A stretch of DNA of 64,000 bases from [Eubacterium] yurii (GTDB lineage Bacteria; Bacillota; Clostridia; Peptostreptococcales; Filifactoraceae), in assembly GCA_900167215.1 (NCBI GenBank), contig FUZS01000013.1, positions 1 through 64,000 on the forward strand, in the 5' to 3' direction. Each line of letters starts with the position of its first letter. Position 1 is the stretch's first letter. This document shows positions 38,027-50,748 of this stretch, piece by piece. The notes beneath the pieces were generated by a model. That model did not search any database and was not told the DNA's origin. It was given only the letters and a program-made list of their open reading frames with translations. The position numbers and the translations under genes were made by a program.

Positions 38027-40651
38027 ATGAAATTTGTTTATGATTTTAAAGAAGGTAATAAGGACATGAGAACAATCCTTGGGGGCAAGGGTGCCAACCT
38101 TGCAGAAATGACAAACATAGGTTTGCCTGTACCGCAAGGATTTACTATCAGTGCCCAAGCATGTCTAAGATACTATGATGAGGGCAAAAAACTATGGGAC
38201 GAACTTCTCAAAGAAATTGATGAACATCTTGCAAATGTTGAAAAAGAACAAGGCAAGAAGTTTTCTGATCCTAATGATCCCCTACTTTTCTCAGTTCGTT
38301 CAGGAGCGGCTATATCAATGCCCGGCATGATGGACACTATACTTAACCTCGGTCTTAACGACGAGACTGTCAAAGGTCTTGCAAGAGCTACAGAAAATGA
38401 AAGATTTGCCTATGACTCTTACAGGAGATTCATTCAAATGTTCTCAGATGTTGCAATCGAGATACCTAAGGCATACTTTGACGCAAGACTTGACGCCATG
38501 AAAGAAGCAAAGGGAGTTACTTTAGACACTGACCTTGACGCTGAGGACTTGAAAAGATTAGTTGAGGAATTCAAGGAAGTATATAGGGAAGAAAAACACG
38601 AAGAATTCCCTCAAGATCCTAAAAAACAACTCTACAAGGCTGTAGAAGCGGTATTTTCATCTTGGAACAACAACAGAGCCATAGTATACAGAAACTTAAA
38701 CGGTATTTCTCATGACTTGGGAACAGCTGTAAACGTACAATCTATGGTATTTGGAAACAAGGGTAAGACTTCAGGAACAGGGGTTGCATTTACAAGAAAT
38801 CCATCTACAGGAGAAAACAAGCTATTTGGCGAATTCTTGATGAATGCGCAAGGCGAAGACGTCGTAGCAGGTATCAGAACACCTGAAAACATAGACAAAC
38901 TTAAAGAAATCAATCAAAAATGCTATGAGCAATTTGTAGAAACAACTCAGTTGCTCGAAAAACACTACAAAGATATGCAAGACATTGAGTTTACAATAGA
39001 AGAAGGCAGACTATTCTTCCTGCAAACAAGAAACGGAAAAAGAACTGCACAAGCTGCGGTAAATGTGGCTGTAGACCTTGTGGAAGAAGGACTGCTTACA
39101 AAAGAAGAAGCTATAATGAAGGTAGAGCCTAAGCAACTTGACCAATTATTGCACCCTACTTTTGAACCGAAGGCTTTGAAAAATGCCGTACTTATAGCAA
39201 AGGGACTACCTGCATCTCCGGGAGCAGCATCAGGAAAAATCTACTTCAAGGCCGAAGAAGCTGTTGAAGCTGCAAAGGGCGGACAGGAAGTAATACTTGT
39301 AAGACAGGAAACATCTCCTGAAGACATCGAAGGTATGGTCAGTGCCCAAGGTATACTTACTTCAAGAGGCGGTATGACTTCACACGCTGCTGTTGTTGCA
39401 AGAGGAATGGGTAAATGTTGTGTTGCAGGTTGCAGCGAAATAAGAGTTGATGAAGAGCTTAAGACAGTAAGAGTAGCAGACAAGGTGTACAAAGAAGGAG
39501 ATTATATTTCTCTTGACGGCTCTACAGGAGCAGTATACGAAGGTGATATACAAAAGGCAAAACCTGAACTTACAGGAAAATTTGGCACATTCATGCAATG
39601 GGTAAGAGAAATCAAGAAACTTGGCGTATATACAAATGCCGACACTCCAAGAGATGCAAAACAAGGTGTGATATTTGGCTGCGAAGGTATAGGACTTTGC
39701 AGAACTGAACACATGTTCTTCAATGAAACAAGAATACCTGCTGTTAGAAGAATGATACTTTCACTGACACTTGAAGAAAGACAAAAAGCTCTTGATGAAC
39801 TTCTTCCAATGCAAAGACAAGACTTTGTAGGCATATTCAAGGAAATGGGTGAAAGACCAGTAGTAATAAGATTGCTTGACCCTCCTCTACATGAATTCCT
39901 ACCTAAGGAAGAAAAGGATATAATAGCAATAGCTGAGTCTATGAAGATATCTTATGACGATATCAAGGGTAGAATATTAGAACTTGCAGAGTTTAACCCT
40001 ATGCTTGGTCATAGAGGTTGTAGAATTGCGATAAGCTATCCTGAAATCCCAAGAATGCAAGCAAGAGCAATAATAGAAGCTGCTTTGGAAGTGAAAAAAG
40101 AAATACCTAATGTTCATCCTGAAATAATGGTGCCGCTTGTAGGACATGTAAACGAACTTAAATTCGTAAAAGATGAAATGGTAGATGAAATAAACAAAGT
40201 ATTTGCAGAAAAAGGCGAAAAGCTAAACTATCTGATAGGTACAATGATAGAAGTGCCAAGAGCTGCTCTTACTGCTGATGAAATAGCTACAGAAGCTGAA
40301 TTCTTCAGTTTCGGTACAAATGACCTTACTCAAATGGGCTTTGGTTTCTCAAGAGACGACTCAGGCAAATTCCTAAGCGATTACACAAGTAAGAAGGTAT
40401 TTGACTTTGCACCGTTTGAACAAGTAGACCAAAAGGGCATAGGAAAATTGATGAAGATGGCTGTAGAAGACGGTAAAAAGACAAGACCTGATATAATCTT
40501 GGGAATATGCGGAGAACATGGTGGAGATCCGTCAACAGTGGAATTCTGCCACAATATAGGGCTCACTTATGTATCTTGCTCACCATATAGAGTACCTATA
40601 GCGTCACTTGCCGCTGCTCAAGCTGTAGTAAAGGAAAAGGAAGCTAAATAA
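38027..40651 (+). CDS. ppdK: Pyruvate, phosphate dikinase
   Basis: PPDK interconverts pyruvate + ATP + Pi with PEP + AMP + PPi. The 874-aa enzyme has the N-terminal ATP-grasp domain (GGKGANLAEM, SVRSGAAISMPGMMDTILNLGLN), the phosphohistidine domain with catalytic His in LTSRGGMTSHAAVVARGMGK, and the C-terminal TIM barrel ending with the catalytic Cys region (ILGICGEHGGDP). The Thr two residues before the catalytic His is the target of the regulator encoded upstream. The start is MKFVYDF after GGAGGGAAATAAG. It supplies glycolytic or gluconeogenic PEP flux in an anaerobe. Confidence 0.98.
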   Translation: MKFVYDFKEGNKDMRTILGGKGANLAEMTNIGLPVPQGFTISAQACLRYYDEGKKLWDELLKEIDEHLANVEKEQGKKFSDPNDPLLFSVRSGAAISMPGMMDTILNLGLNDETVKGLARATENERFAYDSYRRFIQMFSDVAIEIPKAYFDARLDAMKEAKGVTLDTDLDAEDLKRLVEEFKEVYREEKHEEFPQDPKKQLYKAVEAVFSSWNNNRAIVYRNLNGISHDLGTAVNVQSMVFGNKGKTSGTGVAFTRNPSTGENKLFGEFLMNAQGEDVVAGIRTPENIDKLKEINQKCYEQFVETTQLLEKHYKDMQDIEFTIEEGRLFFLQTRNGKRTAQAAVNVAVDLVEEGLLTKEEAIMKVEPKQLDQLLHPTFEPKALKNAVLIAKGLPASPGAASGKIYFKAEEAVEAAKGGQEVILVRQETSPEDIEGMVSAQGILTSRGGMTSHAAVVARGMGKCCVAGCSEIRVDEELKTVRVADKVYKEGDYISLDGSTGAVYEGDIQKAKPELTGKFGTFMQWVREIKKLGVYTNADTPRDAKQGVIFGCEGIGLCRTEHMFFNETRIPAVRRMILSLTLEERQKALDELLPMQRQDFVGIFKEMGERPVVIRLLDPPLHEFLPKEEKDIIAIAESMKISYDDIKGRILELAEFNPMLGHRGCRIAISYPEIPRMQARAIIEAALEVKKEIPNVHPEIMVPLVGHVNELKFVKDEMVDEINKVFAEKGEKLNYLIGTMIEVPRAALTADEIATEAEFFSFGTNDLTQMGFGFSRDDSGKFLSDYTSKKVFDFAPFEQVDQKGIGKLMKMAVEDGKKTRPDIILGICGEHGGDPSTVEFCHNIGLTYVSCSPYRVPIASLAAAQAVVKEKEAK

Positions 40652-40745
40652 TAGAGTGAAACAATGTTAAATATGATATAGTATTATCGTAAATATTAAT
40701 CAGTATTTTATCCCAAAGTTTTATTTTGAAATCAATAAAAACCAT

Positions 40746-40776
40746 AAAAGCATACTACGGCAATAGTGTGCTTTTT
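40746..40776 (+). terminator. Rho-independent terminator after ppdK
   Basis: AAGCATACTA pairs with TAGTGTGCTT (one G-U pair) around CGGCAA, followed by T5. The stem spans 40746-40775. Confidence 0.75.
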
Positions 40777-40847
40777 CTTAACTTAATTATATCTTATCCT
40801 ATTACTCTATTAAACTTTATATAATTTTTAAGCAGAGGGTGATAAAA

Positions 40848-41084
40848 ATGAATACAAAAAATATGAAAATAAGATTTCTTATTATCTTTGTAGGCTCTAT
40901 TATTGGAAAATTAACTTCTTTTATAAATATACATCCGCTTTTTATAATATCCCTTGCATTCATATTTGCATTTACAGATGCAATAATGTACCTACACTTT
41001 AATCATATTTACAAAAAGTATAAAGCATTTATTGAATACCCTATCCTTGTTTTAGTAGGATTTTCCTTTAGACACTTATTTTAA
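40848..41084 (+). CDS. Small hypothetical membrane protein (78 aa)
   Basis: I do not recognise a family. Two to three hydrophobic stretches are visible (IRFLIIFVGSIIGKL, LFIISLAFIFAFTDAIMYL, ILVLVGFSF), separated by short charged loops, so it is an integral membrane protein. The start is the ATG at 40848, about 8 nt after AGAGGG; three codons earlier a GTG is in frame but overlaps the ribosome site. It is separated from ppdK by a terminator and followed by another terminator near 41285, suggesting an independent unit. Confidence 0.6.
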   Translation: MNTKNMKIRFLIIFVGSIIGKLTSFINIHPLFIISLAFIFAFTDAIMYLHFNHIYKKYKAFIEYPILVLVGFSFRHLF

Positions 41085-41240
41085 AAATAACGACTATCTA
41101 AACAATCTATAAACTAAGTATGAAACTTCATAAATATAAAGATTTTAAGCTATACTGCTATTGACTTTTGTTCTTATAAATATTATGATTTAATACTAAA
41201 ATTTAATATAATAATAGATATTAATAATAAGAAAATATAA

Positions 41241-41290
41241 AGATAGAAACTTTCATAGATTTTAGATTTATGTCAGTTTCTATCTTTTTT
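41241..41290 (+). terminator. Rho-independent terminator
   Basis: AGATAGAAACT (41241-41251) pairs with AGTTTCTATCT (41275-41285) around a 23-nt loop, followed by TTTTT. It would end the small membrane protein transcript. Confidence 0.75.
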
Positions 41291-41300
41291 ATTTTTTTAT

Positions 41301-41438
41301 TTACAGTTCCTCAGCCTTATATAAGGCATAGCCCTCATAGGAATAACTGCAGTCTATACCCTTCATATAGAGTATGGCACTGTTTATCTGATTAGTCAAG
41401 GCAGATTTTAGTATCAGCTTTATCTCAGTGTTTTTATC
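41301..41438 (-). pseudogene. C-terminal remnant of an unidentified gene (45 codons)
   Basis: The minus strand reads 45 codons with coding-like composition and a stop at 41301-41303. It ends with YSYEGYALYKAEEL and has no start codon or ribosome site; a stop lies immediately upstream. I do not recognise the parent family. It looks like the tail of a gene truncated by the repeat-rich block on its upstream side. Confidence 0.35.
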
Positions 41439-41535
41439 TTATCGATAAATATGAAAGTTTCAAAAACTATTATTTAAAAAATCAGAATATATTTATTCTC
41501 ATACTAAAATTGAGATAATTTTAGCGGTTAAGTTG

Positions 41536-41651
41536 ATACTAAAAAGCAATTAAATAGTCCTAAAAATATATTAATGGTGAGTTGTTTAAGACTGAAAAAG
41601 ATAATATTTCAATAAATTCAAATATATGACATTATAAATAGTGATTAGTAT
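41536..41651 (+). repeat. MITE-like element
   Basis: A 116-bp element bounded by ATACTAA and TTAGTAT. It is over 90% similar by eye to 54483-54597 and matches 35283-35395 in reverse. No ORF is present. Confidence 0.8.
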
Positions 41652-42322
41652 GAGTAATTAATTTTTTAAATTTTTCTCTCTTTATTAAAATAGGTTACCC
41701 TATTTTACCCTATTTATTTTGATATATTTTTATAAATGGTAATTGTTGAAATAATCAATATTTTTAAGTTTTCGTCTTTTTATAAAATTTTATCTGTATG
41801 AATCTTCAAATTAAAGTATTTTATTTATATTTGATAATTTTTATAAAAATTTGAAAAATAAATACGATAAATTAAAAATAGCACTGGAATAAATTAAAAA
41901 AGTATAGTATAATGTCAAAGATCCGTGTATATTAAAGGACTGAAATATGAATGATTTCTTTCATTTTTGCAAAAATTTGAAATTTATATTTCATATCTGA
42001 ATTTCACATGAATTTATCTTTTACATGGATTGGCACTTAGCTTACAAGTCGTATTTATGACGATATTTGTTTTTAGAGTATAACCTTTATTTTTTCAATA
42101 CATACTTGAATCAAATGTCCGCTATTATTATGAAGATTTATTTTATACTGATATTGTGGAGAATTTGGGGGATATGCTTATTTTGATTAATCATCTAAGT
42201 AAAAATATTTGTTTAAATTCAAAACAACGATCTCATTCGGCATTTTTTGCTGAGGATTAGGGATTGTCAGTATGAAGTATGACTGTAAGACTAAAATACT
42301 TATCTTAAGGAGGTATTCTTAA

Positions 42323-42646
42323 TTGGGTAGTTTTGTAATGGAAAATTCTATTATAAGATCTATTAGGCAAATTGAGGAAGAGTGCGAAGAACTCAAGACC
42401 AAAGCCTATGTGGATAAGAATAATATAATAGAAAATGCCGAGGACACTGTCAGAAAGATGGAGCTTGACTTCCAGAATCTGAAACAGGAAAACAGAAAGA
42501 AGACACTTGAAGAGACCAAGCTAAGGAATGAAGAGGTCCTTGAAAGTGAAACAGCTAATGCAAGAGCTGAAATATCAAAAATTCAATCAATTGTGAGAGA
42601 AAAAGAACAAGGGGCTATTTCCCTTATAATGTCACTCATAGTGTAA
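42323..42646 (+). CDS. V-type ATPase subunit H/G-type peripheral stalk protein
   Basis: This 107-aa protein is one long charged helix with heptad character (IRQIEEECEELKTKAYVDKNNIIENAE and onwards), ending in a short hydrophobic tail. It matches the position and form of the bacterial V/A-ATPase stalk subunit (AhaH/NtpF type) that pairs with subunit E. The start is TTG, 8 nt after a perfect AAGGAGGT; the ATG five codons later is too far from it. It is the first gene of the operon and lies 15 nt before subunit I. Confidence 0.85.
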   Translation: MGSFVMENSIIRSIRQIEEECEELKTKAYVDKNNIIENAEDTVRKMELDFQNLKQENRKKTLEETKLRNEEVLESETANARAEISKIQSIVREKEQGAISLIMSLIV

Positions 42647-42661
42647 AGGGGGGAAGTAGGT

Positions 42662-45212
<2,551 letters not shown>

Positions 45213-45243
45213 TTTTACAAAAATACATTAGCAGGAGGATAAA

Positions 45244-45840
45244 ATGGCTGGATTGGAAAAAATCCTCGAAGAGATAAAAAGAGAAAATAACGAAATTATT
45301 TCTAATATAAAAATGGACGCTGAAGAAGCGGCAAGAAAGATGATTGATGACAAAAAAGCTGAACTTGAAGAAAGAGGCAGGTTCATGGACAAAAAGATGG
45401 AAAAAGTCATCAAACTTGACATCGAAAAAGGCATATCATCTGCCCAATCTCACAAGAGAAAGATGATATTGGAAGAAAAGCAAAAACAAATCAAAGATAT
45501 GGTGGAAAAGGCTAAGGAATATATCAAAAATCTACCTAAGGACGAATATATAGAGTTTTTTGCTAAGATAGCTCAAAGTAGAGCTCATAGCGAAAACGGA
45601 ACTATCAGACTAAACAAGACTGATATGGAAAGATACGGCGAAGAATTCGTCCAAAAAATCAACCAAAAACTGTCTGAAAATTCTAAAGGCACATTGACTT
45701 ATGATAATACTCCTTCAGGTGAAAAGACAGGATTTGCCATGATATATAACGATGTGGAAGAAAACTGTTCTATAGAAGCCATATTTTCTGAAAAATCAGA
45801 GTTAATAGCAGATAAGATGAACTCATTCTTGTTTGCCTAA
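45244..45840 (+). CDS. ntpE: V-type ATPase subunit E
   Basis: This 198-aa peripheral stalk subunit has a long N-terminal charged helix (about residues 1-95, EKILEEIKRENNEIISNIKMDAEEAARKM) and a C-terminal globular domain that docks on subunits A and B. It pairs with the small stalk protein encoded first in the operon. AGGAGG lies a few bases upstream of the ATG. Confidence 0.92.
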   Translation: MAGLEKILEEIKRENNEIISNIKMDAEEAARKMIDDKKAELEERGRFMDKKMEKVIKLDIEKGISSAQSHKRKMILEEKQKQIKDMVEKAKEYIKNLPKDEYIEFFAKIAQSRAHSENGTIRLNKTDMERYGEEFVQKINQKLSENSKGTLTYDNTPSGEKTGFAMIYNDVEENCSIEAIFSEKSELIADKMNSFLFA

Positions 45841-45851
45841 GGAGGGCTGAT

Positions 45852-46817
45852 ATGTCAAAAAAAGAATATATCTACGCCGTTGCAAGGATAAAATCCAAAG
45901 AAAATAAACTCTTGGACAATGCAACAGTGGAACAGATGATACAAGCCCCCTCAAAGGATGCCGTCTTAAAAATCCTCAAAGATAAGGGATGGGGAGAAAA
46001 CCTTGACGACGAAAATGAAATACTTTCATCTGAAATGGATAAGATTTGGGAATTCATAGATGAGATTATCATGGATAAGAGCGAGCTTTACGCACTTAAG
46101 ATTGAAAGGGATTTTCACAATATAAAAGTGGAGCTTAAGGCTGATTTTGCCAATAAGTCTCCAAAAGACGCCTATCTAAGATACGGAACTGTACCTATCA
46201 AGGACATCCAAGATATGGTATTAAACAGAGACCTTAACTTCATCCCTGAATATATGCAAAAATACGCATACAAGGCATATAAGTATATGATGAAGACAGG
46301 AGACGGTCAGCTATGCGATATCATACTTGACAAGGCGGCTCTTGAGATGATGACTGAACTTGCAGAAAAATCAGACAATCATCTGCTCAAAGAATATGCC
46401 TATATCAGGTGTGCAACATCAAATATCAAGACAGCAGTAAGAGGAGCAAAGACAAGAAAAACTAAGATGTTCTTTGATTTAGCTTTAGCAGAATGTAAAA
46501 ATTTGAATATAGAACAGCTTGCTACAGCTGCTTCCCAAGGCTTGGAAGCTGTATATAGCTATCTTGAAACTACAGTATTTAAAGAAGTGCTTGATTTGAT
46601 AATGGAAGATTTCACAGCTTTTGAAGTGTGGGCTGACAATCAAATCATTAAGATGATAAGAAAAGAAAAATACACTACGACTACCATCACTCCTATAGTG
46701 GCCTACATCTTGGCAAGAGAAAACGAGATAAAGGTTGCAAGGATATTGTTGGTGGCAAAACAAAACAACCTTCCGGTTGAAGAAATCAAAAAAAGAATGA
46801 GGGATATGTATGTATAA
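45852..46817 (+). CDS. ntpC: V-type ATPase subunit C (d-subunit)
   Basis: This 321-aa helical protein connects the central stalk to the rotor ring. The N-terminal YIYAVARIKSKENKLLD and later DFHNIKVELKADF and RCATSNIKTAVRGAKT blocks match the AhaC/NtpC family. A ribosome site AAGGAGGG precedes it. It overlaps the F gene by 8 nt. Confidence 0.94.
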   Translation: MSKKEYIYAVARIKSKENKLLDNATVEQMIQAPSKDAVLKILKDKGWGENLDDENEILSSEMDKIWEFIDEIIMDKSELYALKIERDFHNIKVELKADFANKSPKDAYLRYGTVPIKDIQDMVLNRDLNFIPEYMQKYAYKAYKYMMKTGDGQLCDIILDKAALEMMTELAEKSDNHLLKEYAYIRCATSNIKTAVRGAKTRKTKMFFDLALAECKNLNIEQLATAASQGLEAVYSYLETTVFKEVLDLIMEDFTAFEVWADNQIIKMIRKEKYTTTTITPIVAYILARENEIKVARILLVAKQNNLPVEEIKKRMRDMYV

Positions 46818-47130
46818 GATAGCGGTAATGGGCGATATGCAAAGCATACAAGGTTTTGCAGCCTTAGGACTGGACACCTTCGTCGTATCCGATGAAGAAG
46901 AATCTATTGCTGTTTTCAAAAAAATAACATCCGACAACTACGGCATCATATATATCACTGAAGCCCTACAAGAAAAAATAGAAAAATATGTGAACTCTTA
47001 TACCACTTCTTACCTTCCCGCCATCATACCCATCCCGGGTGTAACAGGCAACACGGGCAAGGGAATGCTAAGTGTGAAAAAGTCGGTAGAAAGAGCAGTG
47101 GGATCGGATATTATATTTGGCAACAATTAA
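46810..47130 (+). CDS. ntpG: V-type ATPase subunit F
   Basis: This 106-aa central stalk protein with a small Rossmann-like fold shows the N-terminal YKIAVMGDMQSIQGFAALGL and the central YGIIYITEALQEKI, as in AhaF/NtpG. With subunit D it forms the rotating shaft. It overlaps subunit C at its start and lies 22 nt upstream of subunit A. Confidence 0.94.
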   Translation: MYKIAVMGDMQSIQGFAALGLDTFVVSDEEESIAVFKKITSDNYGIIYITEALQEKIEKYVNSYTTSYLPAIIPIPGVTGNTGKGMLSVKKSVERAVGSDIIFGNN

Positions 47131-47152
47131 AATGAGAAGGTGATTAAACAAA

Positions 47153-48922
47153 ATGAGCGGAATCATAAAAAAAGTGGCGGGACCGCTGGTAATAGCGACA
47201 AATATGAGAGATGCCAACATGTACGACGTTGTGCGTGTAAGTGAGCAAAGACTCATAGGCGAAATAATAGAAATGCACGGCGACGAGGCATCAATACAGG
47301 TATACGAAGAAACATCAGGACTAAAACCGGGCGGACCTGTAGAATCTACAGGAGTTCCACTAAGCGTTGAGCTTGCTCCGGGACTTATTGGCGGTATGTT
47401 CGACGGTATACAAAGACCTCTTGAAGGAATTATGGAAAGAGTAGGTACAAACCTTGTAAGAGGAGTTGAAGTGCCTTCCCTTGACAGAGGTAAAAAATGG
47501 TATTTCAAGCCTGCAGTTAATGAAGGCGATACTGTAGAACAAGGCGACATACTTGGTACAGTAGAAGAAACTGAAGTTGTTCAACAAAGGATAATGGTGC
47601 CTTATGGAGTAAAGGGAGTAGTCAAATCAATTTCTGAAGGAAGCTTCACAATTGAAGAAACTATAGCCGTTATACAAGATGAAGACAATAACCAAAAAAA
47701 TGTAACAATGCTGCAAAAATGGCCGGTAAGAAGAGGAAGACCTTACAAGCAAAAGATAAACCCTAAGATGCCTCTACTTACAGGACAAAGAGTAATAGAC
47801 ACTATGTTCCCTATAGCTAAGGGCGGTGTTGCGGCAGTACCCGGACCATTTGGTAGCGGTAAGACAGTCGTACAACATCAGCTTGCAAAATGGGCGGATG
47901 CAGACATAGTTGTATATATAGGATGCGGAGAACGCGGTAACGAAATGACTGACGTTCTTAACGAATTCCCTGAACTGGTTGACCCTAAGACAGGCAAATC
48001 GCTGATGCAAAGAACTGTACTTATAGCCAACACATCAGACATGCCCGTTGCAGCTCGTGAAGCCTCAATATACGTAGGTATCACCATAGCTGAATATTTC
48101 AGAGACATGGGCTATTCAGTTGCGCTAATGGCGGACTCTACATCAAGATGGGCGGAAGCACTTAGAGAAATGTCAGGTAGACTTGAAGAAATGCCGGGTG
48201 AAGAAGGATATCCTGCTTACCTTGGAAGTAGACTTGCACAATTCTACGAAAGAGCAGGACTTGTATACTCACTTGGAAAAGAGCCGAGACAAGGAGCACT
48301 ATCAGTAATCGGTGCGGTTTCTCCTCCGGGCGGGGACATATCTGAACCGGTATCACAGGCTACACTTAGAATAGTAAAGGTCTTCTGGGGACTTGACTCA
48401 AACCTTGCATACAGAAGACACTTCCCTGCTATCAACTGGTTGACAAGCTACTCTCTATACACAGATAACCTTGCAGACTGGTTCAACACAAATGTAGATG
48501 AAAAATGGATGGATTTGAGATCAAGATTTACAATATTGCTCCACGAAGAATCAGAGCTTGAAGAAATAGTAAAACTTGTCGGAATGGACGCACTTTCAGC
48601 ATCAGACAGACTGAAACTTGAAGTGGCACGTTCTATAAGAGAGGACTACCTTCACCAAATAGCCTTCCATGAGATAGACACATACACATCATCACATAAG
48701 CAATTTAAGATGATGACTATAATACTTGCATTTTACGATGAGGCTCAAAGAGCTTTGGACGCAGGTGTGAAGATAGACAAACTTGTAAAAATGCCTATAA
48801 GAGAAAGAATAGGAAGATTTAAATATACAAAAGAAAACGAAGTCGATACAGTATTTGATACTATACTAAAAGACTTGCAACTTGATATACAAACATTAAT
48901 ACAAGATAAGGAGGAAGAATAA
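47153..48922 (+). CDS. ntpA: V-type ATPase catalytic subunit A
   Basis: The 589-aa catalytic subunit has the P-loop GPFGSGKTV, the non-homologous insert typical of V/A-type A subunits (about residues 110-190), the catalytic Glu region GCGERGNEM, and [31 protein letters not shown]. It binds and hydrolyses ATP at the A/B interface. Its stop overlaps the start of subunit B (TAATG), so A and B are translated in step. Confidence 0.98.
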   Translation: MSGIIKKVAGPLVIATNMRDANMYDVVRVSEQRLIGEIIEMHGDEASIQVYEETSGLKPGGPVESTGVPLSVELAPGLIGGMFDGIQRPLEGIMERVGTNLVRGVEVPSLDRGKKWYFKPAVNEGDTVEQGDILGTVEETEVVQQRIMVPYGVKGVVKSISEGSFTIEETIAVIQDEDNNQKNVTMLQKWPVRRGRPYKQKINPKMPLLTGQRVIDTMFPIAKGGVAAVPGPFGSGKTVVQHQLAKWADADIVVYIGCGERGNEMTDVLNEFPELVDPKTGKSLMQRTVLIANTSDMPVAAREASIYVGITIAEYFRDMGYSVALMADSTSRWAEALREMSGRLEEMPGEEGYPAYLGSRLAQFYERAGLVYSLGKEPRQGALSVIGAVSPPGGDISEPVSQATLRIVKVFWGLDSNLAYRRHFPAINWLTSYSLYTDNLADWFNTNVDEKWMDLRSRFTILLHEESELEEIVKLVGMDALSASDRLKLEVARSIREDYLHQIAFHEIDTYTSSHKQFKMMTIILAFYDEAQRALDAGVKIDKLVKMPIRERIGRFKYTKENEVDTVFDTILKDLQLDIQTLIQDKEEE

Positions 48923-50301
48923 TGGCAAAAGAATATAAGACGATACAAGAAGTAGCCGGTCCCCTTATGCTGGTAAAAGATGTTGAAAATGTAGCCTATG
49001 ACGAGCTTGGTGAAATAGAGCTGTCAAACGGCGAAAAAAGACGTTGCAAAGTATTGGAGATAAATGGCTCAAATGCCTTGGTACAGTTGTTTGAAAGCTC
49101 AACAGGTATCAACCTTTCAGACAGTAAGGTAAGATTCTTGGGAAGAAGTATGGAGCTTGCCGTATCACCAGATATGCTTGGCCGTGTATTTGACGGACTT
49201 GGCAGACCTATAGATGACGGTCCTGAGATACTACCTGAAAAAAGAGTTGACATCAACGGTGTACCTATCAATCCTGCTGCAAGAGACTATCCGCAAGAGT
49301 TTATCCAAACGGGAGTATCTGCTATAGACGGACTTAATACCTTGGTTAGAGGACAAAAGTTGCCTATATTTTCTGCCAGCGGTTTGCCACACTCAAGACT
49401 TGCCGCACAGATTGCAAGACAGGCACAGGTTAGAGGTACTACAGATCCTTTTGCCGTTGTATTTGCTGCAATGGGTATAACATTTGAAGAAGCAAACTAC
49501 TTTACAGAAAGCTTCAGAGATACAGGAGCCTTGGAAAGAACTGTAATGTTCGTCAACCTTGCCAATGACCCTGCGGTAGAAAGAATATCTACACCGAGAA
49601 TGGCGCTTACAGCTGCCGAATACCTTGCATTTGACCAAGGAATGCACGTGCTTGTAATATTGACAGACATCACAAACTACGCTGACTCTCTACGTGAAGT
49701 ATCAGCTGCAAGAAAGGAAGTACCGGGAAGAAGAGGATATCCCGGATACATGTATACCGACCTTGCTACAATGTATGAAAGAGCAGGAAGAAAGAAAGGC
49801 TCTAAGGGAAGTATCACCATGATACCTATATTGACGATGCCTGAAGATGACAAGACTCACCCGATACCTGACCTTACAGGATATATCACGGAAGGACAGA
49901 TAATACTTTCTCGTGACTTATATAGACAAAACTTAACTCCTCCGGTAGACGTATTACCGTCACTATCTCGTCTTAAAGACAAGGGTATAGGCGAAGGAAA
50001 GACAAGAGCAGATCACGCCGACACTATGAACCAACTTTTTGCAGCCTATGCCAGAGGTAAGGAAGCAAAGGAACTGATGGTCGTACTTGGAGAAGCTGCA
50101 CTTACAGATATAGATCTTCTATATGCAAAATTTGCTGACGAATTTGAAAAGCAATATGTATCACAAGGCTACTCAGCAAACAGATCTATAGAAGAAACTC
50201 TAAACTTAGGCTGGAAACTGCTATCCATATTGCCAAGAACAGAACTTAAGAGAATAAAAGACGAATACCTTGATCAATACTACGGAAAGGTTAATGAATA
50301 A
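48922..50301 (+). CDS. ntpB: V-type ATPase regulatory subunit B
   Basis: This 459-aa non-catalytic nucleotide-binding subunit lacks a Walker A, as expected. Key blocks are [81 protein letters not shown] (catalytic Arg finger region) and [12 protein letters not shown]. It is followed by an unusual 447-nt gap before subunit D. Confidence 0.98.
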   Translation: MAKEYKTIQEVAGPLMLVKDVENVAYDELGEIELSNGEKRRCKVLEINGSNALVQLFESSTGINLSDSKVRFLGRSMELAVSPDMLGRVFDGLGRPIDDGPEILPEKRVDINGVPINPAARDYPQEFIQTGVSAIDGLNTLVRGQKLPIFSASGLPHSRLAAQIARQAQVRGTTDPFAVVFAAMGITFEEANYFTESFRDTGALERTVMFVNLANDPAVERISTPRMALTAAEYLAFDQGMHVLVILTDITNYADSLREVSAARKEVPGRRGYPGYMYTDLATMYERAGRKKGSKGSITMIPILTMPEDDKTHPIPDLTGYITEGQIILSRDLYRQNLTPPVDVLPSLSRLKDKGIGEGKTRADHADTMNQLFAAYARGKEAKELMVVLGEAALTDIDLLYAKFADEFEKQYVSQGYSANRSIEETLNLGWKLLSILPRTELKRIKDEYLDQYYGKVNE

Positions 50302-50748
50302 TATAAAAGCTGATATTATTTAGTAAATAGATTATTATACTGATATCTACCAACTCTTATACCAAGTTTTAATTTAATAAGGGATAAAATATTTTTAGAC
50401 ATTTATAATAATGTGATACATCATATAGCATTACAATAAATTCCCAATAAATATCCATATATTAAACAGATAATAATGGTATAAAATTCTAATTTATCAG
50501 ATTTTGATAGATATAAAAGGAGATTTATTTACTTATTAAATATAGCTATAAAAAAACAACAACACTTGCCTTATATAACAGAATAATACTAAAATTCAAT
50601 AAAATATTGTATAGTATATTTTATTGAATTTTAATGATTTCATAAATATTATGGTATTTTCAACTAAATACATTAGAGTATAAACTTATAAATATACAAA
50701 TATAAGGCAGGTCTTTACGACAAAACAAACACGGAAAGGAGAGATAAT
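50302..50748. other. 447-nt repeat-containing gap inside the V-ATPase operon
   Basis: No ORF. The 50339-50485 stretch is distantly similar to the element at 51608-51733. At 50586 ATACTAAAATTCAATAAAATA begins a 16-bp perfect inverted repeat (50591-50606 / 50617-50632) with a 10-nt loop. All other junctions in this operon are overlaps or short gaps, so this looks like insertion of repeat DNA between ntpB and ntpD. Confidence 0.6.
50591..50632. repeat. Perfect 16-bp inverted repeat (AT-rich hairpin)
   Basis: AAAATTCAATAAAATA pairs with TATTTTATTGAATTTT, loop TTGTATAGTA. The left arm is preceded by ATACT, matching the left end of the 51608 element. Confidence 0.7.

Larger units (their letters stand above)
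41085..42322. other. 1.2-kb non-coding region upstream of the V-ATPase operon
   Basis: In order it holds: the terminator at 41241-41290, a minus-strand gene remnant (41301-41438), a repeated block at 41440-41535 related to 62318-62455, a full repeat element (41536-41651), and a candidate -10 TATAAT at 41908-41913 about 410 nt before the first V-ATPase gene. The last 400 nt would be a long untranslated leader. Confidence 0.5.

Noticed and set aside
39380-39840. Two overlapping minus-strand open frames within ppdK
   Set aside because: They mirror the highly conserved phosphohistidine and linker regions of ppdK and show no independent coding signal.
46485-46937. 150-codon minus-strand open frame over ntpC and ntpF
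   Set aside because: It lies opposite two well-conserved V-ATPase genes and has no recognisable family or expression signals.
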